Shown here: piece after piece, positions 57,200 to 64,000 of the stretch
Layout: every line of letters begins with the position of its first letter
How positions within the stretch are numbered: position 1 is the stretch's first letter
DNA from: Paratinospora sagittata
Lineage: Eukaryota; Streptophyta; Magnoliopsida; Ranunculales; Menispermaceae
DNA: 64,000 nucleotides
Direction: 5' to 3'
Assembly (NCBI GenBank): GCA_035771175.1
Contig: CM069595.1
Coordinates: 1,448,056 to 1,512,055, forward strand
Position numbers and translations under genes: made by a program
Notes under the pieces: generated by a model
What the model was told of the DNA's origin: nothing
Database searches by the model: none
The model's input: only the letters and a program-made list of their open reading frames with translations

Positions 57200-60100
57200 C
57201 TGTTTCAAGCGAAACGAACAAGATTATATGAATGCACATACAAAACTGAAGATGTTTCATTTTTTAAGCCAACTGACACCTCTATATTTATTACCAAATT
57301 GCTTTCTCAAATTTCAAACTTTCCTCTTCTTCTCTTTATTTCATTTATTACTTTTCCATTACAAGGATTGGCACATTAAAGAATTCTCAGACAAGCATTC
57401 ACACTGTATTTATATTGAAATTGTAATTGCACAAAAAGAAAACAATTAGAAGGGATAAAGTACAAAATAATTATGACTGAAAAATTTTCCGCCATAATAT
57501 CTGAGATTGGATTACGAATGGAAAACTCTTCTTTGCCATTCCTTCTGCTAGGAATTATTTGTTTAAGTATGAGCAAATGTGAGGCAATTGTAAGAAAATG
57601 AACCGAAACACTCCCAAACCTTTACCATACTTGTTTCCATCATGAAGAGGGGAGAAAACTTTTAAAAAAAATTATCAGACATCAAATTAATCAAATCAAC
57701 CATATCAAAGAATTTTATTACATAATATTCTTTTTTTTTTTCTCAGTAGCTCACCCCAAAGCCTTGCGCGCATCAGCCTTGAAGAAAGCACAAAAATTAG
57801 GAACCAATTGATATAAATATGTCCTAAGAAGCAAGTGAACCCTCGGACAACAAATTGGCTTTTAAGCCCACACAGCCTACAAGTTAAGAGTATGCTTGCA
57901 ACAAAAGGCTCATAGGCCCACACCACATTACAAATAGCAATTATTTTCTCCCTATGGAAATTTGATCTTTGGTCGCCAACGTGGCCAGAAATGCTCTTGA
58001 CCACCACACCAAGTGGTCATTTGCAAAATACATAGCATAATAATCCAACTTTACATGTTATATTATACATAACATAATTAGATTGTTTTCCATTCAACAA
58101 GTTTGATGTTTACACCTTCCCCTTTTTTCTGAGACTAATCTCTTATTTACATCAATTTTAGTTTGTGCTTTTCCATATGCTATCTTGGATCAAGCTATAT
58201 CAAAGCATGCCAAACCCCAAAGAAATTCATCAAAGTTCTAGGTAGAGAACTGACTTTCTTTCTTGTATCATCAACCAATACTAGGCTCATCTGCAAGTAT
58301 TCTACAACAAAGTTCCTTTGCTAAAATATGCATGTCTACCAAATAAAGAGCTACCAGCCAATCTTCGATGTAAACCAAATGAAACTAGAAACACAATTGC
58401 CTCCTCTCCTCTTTCTTTTTTTGGCTCAAACCTAGCAAGTCCCCTAATATTTATATACACTCCCTTGGGGACTTTTTTTTTTTGTCACAACAATCCCTTG
58501 GGGACTTGACTTAATAGTTGGTGAACCTTTAAATATGAGGCCTCCATAGTCAGTGCACCGCTAAATGTCTTCTTCATTCTAAGCCAAGGGTAGAGAGATG
58601 TTTTTTTTTCTTTCCTCATTTAGCATCTTCTTAGTCTTCAAACTATCATTAAACAACTTAACCAAGAAAAGATCCAACATTTCCCATGGACATGCATTTC
58701 ATGTCTTGCTTTCTTTTAGATACCACTTGAGCCTCAATTCCTTCTACCTTCACTTTCCTCAATTGTGGTACATGTCCTGTCTTCTCTCCTGTCTGTGAAT
58801 TCAATTAAAATTATTGAAAGCCACTACCTTACCTTCTCTGATTTCATTATTTTTTACCAAACTACCATATTCTTAATCTTCATGAAACCATTTTTTTTTT
58901 TTGCCATTTAAAATATAGGCAAATAGATAAATATAGTATGGTCCAAGCCTTTAATCTCTCACTTATTATGCCAATTGCTAGATTTCATTTTGTCCAAAAG
59001 ATCTTGAAGATCGATAAGGGAAAGGGGTTGAGCACTTGGCTTAATTGTTTAGCACAAAAACCCCACCACTTGCCTATCAGACAAGGCAAAAAAACAAAAA
59101 GAATCAGGAAGAAAAACATCAAGTATGTGGAATCCCAATGCAAAAGGAAACAAAATGAAACAGAGATTTAAGGGTTAAAAAGGACAAGACATGAATGTGC
59201 AGGCAACCAAATGGAGTGAAACCCAGTCTCCCACAATTGGGAAATCAAGGTGAAGGGCAACTGTCATGTTCAATAACGTGATACAAGGTAATTCACTCAC
59301 CAATATGAGGTTTAAGTACAATGAGACAGTATCTTTTATGCATAATAGAGGTACATTGATTGCAAGAAAATCTTGGCAGATATGCCAAGTGGATTTCCAA
59401 AATCCATGTCTATATAGACATATTGATTGTAAAAATTTCAGGGAGCAATAAGCCAAGTTTACAGTTTGCAACAAAGAAGAGCGTGGAGTACACCTCAAGC
59501 AAGGACCAAGAGTTTGGCAAAGAAAAATTGATTATATTAATACCGTATATGCTGATCAAGGATCAACTAATTTGTAAAGTACATACAATTTCAAGAAATC
59601 TATCAAGCTACTTTTTATGGATGATATGGTTATAATTGGTTTACTCGTTGAGAAGATTCATATGATTCAAAAGGCCATCTTGCAGACTGATGTGGCAGGG
59701 GCCAATTCACAAGCCAAAGAGATGTTGAGGATCTAGTAAGAAAATTTGAACATCCACCATGATAAAGAAATTTTTCATGTGGCAACCAAACTCCATGAGA
59801 AGAAAAAATCTTGAGAAGGTACAATTTGGAGAGGCTTTACTTGGGCTCCAGCAAGCACCAAGAGTTGGTAACAAAAAGATATAGAATTACAGTATCCTCA
59901 ACTCTCAAATGTAACTAGGTATTTCATTCCCAAGATATTTCATCCTGAAGACTAAGTGAAAGATTTTTATGACTCTCTTATAAGCAAACTATCTCACCCT
60001 CATAAAATGATGCCATAAACAAAGCCCAAATGGTCCAAGAGTGCACCGCAAATTAGAACACAAAGAAACTTGATGAATCAATGATTTTCTCAAGTTAGAA

Positions 60101-62995
60101 GCAAGACATGTGTCGAGGTCTCATTCATAAGCTAGAAGAGATAAGAATAAGATTTGCTCAGACAATTTGGAACTGTTAACTACACATAAATAGCATCACC
60201 AATATAGGTGAATTAAAAACTTATAGCAAAGGTTTGAGATGCACTTATTGTTCATGTCTCTACCAACAGATAGCGTAAGCTTGATGCACCTCATTGTACC
60301 ACAACCACGTATTTTCTATATTGAAGAAGCAGACTGAAACAACATCTAGAAGCATTTTCACATTTTCTCAAATATTTGCAATTTGCAATGACCTTGATGT
60401 CCTCTATGAAGAAAATATTGAAATTAGTTGGCATGTTTCTCTCATGCAAATACACCAAGTGACTCTCAAGAAGAAAGATTAGAAAGAATAACTTCAGTTT
60501 GAGTTGAGGTTTCATCTCTAGAGGCATCAAGGAGCATTATGTGAAAGATCTTCCATATGTGAATATAGGAACTTCTAAACATATACACAAGTCATTATAG
60601 GGAGGTTCCAAATTTGAAAATTGACACATGTAAATATGCACATAACAAAATTGTTATCTTCACTTAAGTAGTCTTTTTGCTTTCTTTGAATCCCTTTAGT
60701 TATCTATAGCTTGTAATTCTCTTAAATTATAATTAATCAAAAAAAGAGAAATTTCTCTAATTCTCTTCTTCATCAATTTTATATTTTTCCTCTTTATCAT
60801 TTACCTTGGTTTCTTGATAGAGTGGAGTGGAAGAAGCAAATTCATGTAGCTCACCCCATGTAGTTGAGAAAAGACTTAGTTGAGTTGAGTTGAGTGTTGT
60901 TTACCTTGGTATCAAAGCTCAAGTTTGTGAAAGGTCTTAGATTCATGTCTCCTTTTTTATGATTTGCATGCTTGATATTTCTCTATTCTTCTATCTCCAA
61001 TCTGATTCTCTAAGTGCATGATGGAGCTACATATGAGGGGAAATATTAGTGATGGCTTGATATACATGGTTGCACCATTGCTAATTGACTATAGCTTTTA
61101 GGTCAAATTATTTCTAACGCGTTAGTTGGTAATCATTAATCACCCTTGAAAGGATCAAGAAATGAAGTGGACATCTCAAGGATACGCAAGGGTTGTGGCT
61201 AACATCTTTGTTAGTGATACTACTGAGGACATAAATTACTCAACAAAAGTCTACCACGCAACCAAAGATGAATACAACTAGACATAGTGTCCCAAGCTAG
61301 AAAGAAAACAACATGTTGACTGGTCTCCTTGAAAGATTTTAGGATCATCGTCAACTTCAAAAGTTAGTTTGAAGTGTTGACATCCATGGAGACAAAAACA
61401 AATGCATAAATTTGAGATATAAAATAATAAAAATATTTCAAAAGTTAATGTTTGTTGCGTGGAGCTGTAATTAGTTCAATTTAGGCAGCACCTTTTCTTA
61501 GAGTTGATTATGAACTTTAAGTCCAATATTAAGCACATGAGGTCGGAAAACACTTGGCTATCTTGTTGATCTTAAAGGCTAATCAAGTACTTTATGTACT
61601 CAACTCAGCACAACCTTTTCCCAACTATGTGGGGTTGGCCGCATGAATTCCCTTCCTCCACTCCACTCAACTCAACTATATCAAGAGTAAAGTCAACATT
61701 TATATTACAAGTAGTTATATCTTGTACATCTTGTCAATTATCTCTATATATGTTATTTTAAGTCTCTATCTCTATTATTTGTTAAATTTTAACTGTCGTT
61801 CTTAATTCAATTATAATTCTAATTGCATAAATGTAGTAGGACTAGATATTTCAAGAAGATGTTCCATTGTATATGCTATTTGTTGATGATATAGTGTCGA
61901 TTGATGAAATTAAATTTGGATTTAATGCTAACTAGAGGTTTGTAAAGAGAGTCCAAACTTTAAAGGGTTCAAGATTAATAGAATTAAAATGAATACATTA
62001 CATGTAATTTAAGTGGAACTAGAAATACAAATGAAAAATAGTAAAAATTGAAAGTCAAGAGATACCAAGGAGTGAACCTTTTAGGTATTTGAGATTTATT
62101 ATTCGTCAAGAAGGAGAAATAGGTGATGATGTGAGTCATAGAGTTAAAGCAAGATGGGTTAAGTAGAGAAGTGCTTCTAGAGTATTATATGATTGAAGCA
62201 TCCCATTTAAGTTGAAAAGAAAATTCTATAAACTGCTATTAGGCCAGCCATAAAGAAACAACACGTGAACAAACTAAGTGTAATGGAAAAATGTATGTGA
62301 AGATGAATATGTAGTAAAACATTGAAAGATCAAATTAGAAATGAATACATTTGATGAATGGTAGAAGGCCCCAATTGAAAATAAAATGACAGAAAATTCA
62401 ATGAAGATGGTTTGGAGTCTTTGGACATATAACAAATTCTAAAATAACATAGAAAGAAATAATTAAGAAAGGTATATAATTACTTGTAATTAAAGTATCA
62501 ACTTGGCCCTTGATAGAGGGGAATGGAGAAAGTGAATTCATGTAATCGACACGTGTAGGAAAAAGCTAAGTTGAGTTATGTTTAAATTCAGTAGGACTTT
62601 AGTTGTTCATATTAAGTAGGATTTTAATTTCCTAGGTCTAGTAGAATTTCTAGTTGGGTGTTTATAAGTACTAATTTCTTCTTCTTCTTCTTCTTCTTCT
62701 TCTTCTTCTTCTTCTTCTTCTTCTTCTGGTTCTTTCTTCTCCTTATCTTCTTGTTACCTTCTGAGCTGCATTTTGATTCTTTACATTGTTCAAGGTGAGC
62801 TAAGTTCGATAATTATGTATGCTGCCTACAAGATCAAAGGTACGAGCCAAAACTCCCACAAACATGACCTCAAAATATAGACCACTCGTCAAAATTTCAC
62901 ATCATACAAATAAAATTACAGAAAGAAAAACCCCAAAGCTATGAGCCTGAATGGTCATGATACAGACCCTTGGGTAGTACTAGAAATCATTCTCG

Positions 62996-63027
<32 letters not shown>

Positions 63028-63518
63028 CTTACCTGAAATAGTCTCGCAAAATTCTCTTTCTTTTCAATTAATTGACTCACAGCTAAACCAGGAATAATAT
63101 CCGATAATTTCTCGTAATCCGTCAACACGTTCCAGACAATTTCGAGATTTGCATCGATGATAATTCTTGCACGAACTCTCCTAGAGTTCCTCCCAATCTT
63201 CTTGATATCTATTTCGACATCGCTTTCGGCACAACTATCTTCAATAGAGTCGGATTCCGAATCTGTTGAGCAAAATGGAGGCTCATTATTGTTGTTTTTG
63301 TCCACCAAAAGGAGATGGGAATCGGAGGAGTCGGTGGTGGATTTGGAGATAAAGAGAAGTTTTCTGGGAAAGCACTGTATTTTCTTGTTTGAAGAGAAAC
63401 TAGGCCTTGCAATTGAGAAACTAGGCCTTGCAATTGAAACGGGGTACGAACTGGCATAGCTATTTGGGAAGAGCAGAAGATGCGACTGGCACTGCAAGTT
63501 AATCGGAGACGCGCGCAT
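56458..63518 (-). CDS. Chloroplast-type polyketide cyclase/START-like lipid-transport protein
   Basis: The exons are 63033-63518, 57032-57199 and 56458-56673 (minus strand), all phase 0 with GT-AG sites, giving 162+56+71 = 289 residues. The N-terminus (MRASPINLQCQSHLLLFPNS..., Ser/Arg-rich, few acidic residues) looks like a plastid transit peptide. An acidic serine-rich linker follows, then the START-like fold: IDANLEIVWNVLTDYEKLSD, IIPGLAVSQLIEKKENFARL, QQDLAFGVKFKVEGILDCYE, EGDFETFEGKWSIEQ, and VVDVKPKLWLPVRLVEGRLC. I recognise this as the Arabidopsis At4g01650-like family (polyketide cyclase/dehydrase and lipid transport superfamily). The substrate is unknown. Intron 1 is 5833 bp and holds LINE remnants. 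Confidence 0.88.
57200..60804. other. Cyclase gene intron 1, distal part; degraded sequence
   Basis: No intact gene. Reading pieces at 57705-58007 and 58938-59171 show no domain that I can name. Part of 59600-59700 (TTTATGGATGATATGGTT, a possible LFMDDMV RT-like word) hints at a decayed reverse transcriptase. Confidence 0.4.
60805..60900 (+). mobile_element. LINE-like RT 3' tail, copy 1
   Basis: The sequence GAGTGGAAGAAGCAAATTCA, then TGTAGCTCACCCCATGTAGT, is the decayed C-terminal end of a plant RT ORF (an EWRKRIHVADP-type word). A TTGAGTTGAGTTGAGT repeat follows. Confidence 0.45.
61595..61680 (-). mobile_element. LINE-like RT 3' tail, copy 2 (inverted)
   Basis: This is the complement of the same tail family (minus strand GAATTCATGCGGCCAACCCC, then CACATAGTTGGGAAAAGG), opposite in orientation to the copies at 60805 and 62510. 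Confidence 0.45.
61840..62575 (+). pseudogene. Plant non-LTR RT ORF, decayed C-terminal half
   Basis: Reading pieces match the common plant endonuclease/RT pseudogene: QEDVPLYMLFVDDIVSIDEI (RT catalytic FADD seen as FVDD), then REKRVQ-like and KSRDTKE-like segments. EGEIGDDVSHRVKARWVK and SIPFKLKRKFYK follow, then KKQHVNKLSVME, and an EKVNSCNRHV tail near 62527-62565. Stops and frameshifts are frequent. It is a remnant inside the cyclase gene intron, antisense to the host gene. Confidence 0.65.
62676..62727. repeat. TTC microsatellite
   Basis: (TTC)n of about 17 units on the plus strand, 270 bp from the opposite-sense GAA tract. Confidence 0.9.
62995..63025. repeat. GAA microsatellite next to the exon 1 donor
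   Basis: (GAA)n of about 10 units, 7 bp inside intron 1 from the donor at 63031-63032. With the TTC tract at 62676-62727 it forms an inverted pair. Confidence 0.9.
63033..63518 (-). CDS. Cyclase-like gene, exon 1 (transit peptide and start of the fold)
   Basis: It begins at the ATG at 63518 and ends RLFQ at a consensus donor CAG|GTAAGT. RPSFSIARPSF contains the direct repeat SIARPSF SIARPSF (nucleotide repeat near 63400-63440). An upstream ATG at 63523 is in another frame. Reading through the donor gives a run of serines from the GAA/TTC microsatellite, which is intronic. Confidence 0.85.
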
Positions 63519-63845
63519 TTCATTCAGAACTGTGGTTCTTAAGCCCGCTTTTCTTTCCGTTTTTCCGCTCTAAATGAATTGAGTTATACAAAACCTTCAA
63601 CTTAACCTAATAGTAAGACCTAACAGCAAGCATTTGGACTGTTTGTCCTGCAAAACCATTTAGACTGTTTGTTTCTCAAAAGAAAGTTTAATATAAAGTT
63701 AGGATAAGTTTAATAAATAATTTAGATATCAAAATTACAAATATTATGATTAGGAACGATTTTCCGAATTTTCATTTTTGAATTACGTCCTTACCACAAC
63801 TCAAAAACTGCAAGCCTTAATATCAAAAAGTTACATAATAAAAAT
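63519..63845. promoter_or_regulatory. 5' flank of the cyclase-like gene
   Basis: A 327-bp flank upstream of the ATG, with no clear TATA box near the expected place. TTTGGACTGTTTGT/TTTAGACTGTTTGT is a short repeat at 63632 and 63659. This is assigned by position only. Confidence 0.35.
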
Positions 63846-64000
63846 TAGGGGTATAAGTCAACCCGATAGAACCGAACCAAACCCGACGAGTTGGGTTAGG
63901 TTGGCTAGGTGTTTGTGTTGATTCATGGATTAAGAGCCTGAAAACCGACCTAACTCAACCCAACCCGAATCAATTAATAATCTTTACTCTAAAAATGTTC
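63846..64000. mobile_element. hAT-type MITE, cut by the window end
   Basis: It begins TAGGGGTATAAGTCAACCCG and continues GAGTTGGGTTAGGTTGGCTA, as in the copies at 14006 and 15771. The far end lies beyond the window. Confidence 0.6.

Noticed and set aside
57705..58007. 100-aa minus-strand frame inside the cyclase gene intron
   Set aside because: No recognisable domain, and it lies on the host strand inside a normal intron; likely chance or decayed repeat.
1..64000. tRNA or rRNA genes
   Set aside because: No cloverleaf-compatible A/B box pair or rRNA stretch was recognised by eye; a tRNAscan-SE run would be decisive.

Overview
The window is plant nuclear DNA, most likely from a dicot. It is AT-rich and its genes are split by GT-AG introns. 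The recognisable proteins are plant families, and most of the sequence is layered transposable elements (Ty3/gypsy LTRs and solo LTRs, L1-type LINEs, a Mutator-like element with a plant mobile domain gene, hAT, PIF/Harbinger-like and CACTA elements, a SINE-like tail). I cannot name the species. No rRNA, tRNA, CRISPR array, bacterial operon or virus gene was recognised.

Coding content is sparse. (1) A first coding exon at 1203-1770 (-) belongs to a plant protein of unknown function whose remaining exons lie beyond the left edge. (2) A histidine protein methyltransferase 1 (METTL18/Hpm1)-like gene at 25717-40853 (+) has eight coding exons (311 aa by my splicing) and a 13.2-kb intron 4 filled with transposons. 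(3) Two intronless genes for small basic plant proteins lie at 43718-44026 (+) and 54273-54626 (+). (4) A plastid-type polyketide cyclase/START-like lipid-transport protein gene at 56458-63518 (-) has three exons (289 aa) and a 5.8-kb first intron holding LINE remnants.

Layout. 0-2.1 kb: exon of the unknown gene and its 5' flank. 2.5-12.3 kb: nested elements, namely an LTR split by a truncated gypsy element, a Harbinger-like element split by an LTR, and a hAT element split by a solo LTR. 13.28-25.36 kb: one roughly 12-kb Mutator-like element with long terminal inverted repeats. It contains a ~180-bp tandem satellite (itself carrying two copies of one hAT insertion), a decayed plant mobile domain gene, a decayed MuDR-type transposase N-terminus and a solo LTR with perfect 5-bp target duplications. 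Its right end lies about 60 bp from a TATA-like box of the methyltransferase gene. 25.7-40.9 kb: methyltransferase gene, whose intron 4 holds a near full-length LINE, a solo LTR, an LTR-like block, a second truncated LINE and a gypsy pol remnant. 41-49.9 kb: a small gene and a truncated gypsy element with a Transposase_28-type gag-region protein. 49.9-53.6 kb: a CACTA element with a 3-bp target duplication. 54-63.5 kb: a small gene and the cyclase-like gene. The window ends inside another copy of the hAT family seen in the satellite.

The host genes look unrelated in pathway. The shared theme is large introns and promoters repeatedly invaded by transposons while splice sites stayed usable. The most notable new-looking signals are a hairpin plus 3' splice-site plus KGKGKA-like module shared by five divergent LTR-type sequences, and the satellite-bearing Mutator element.
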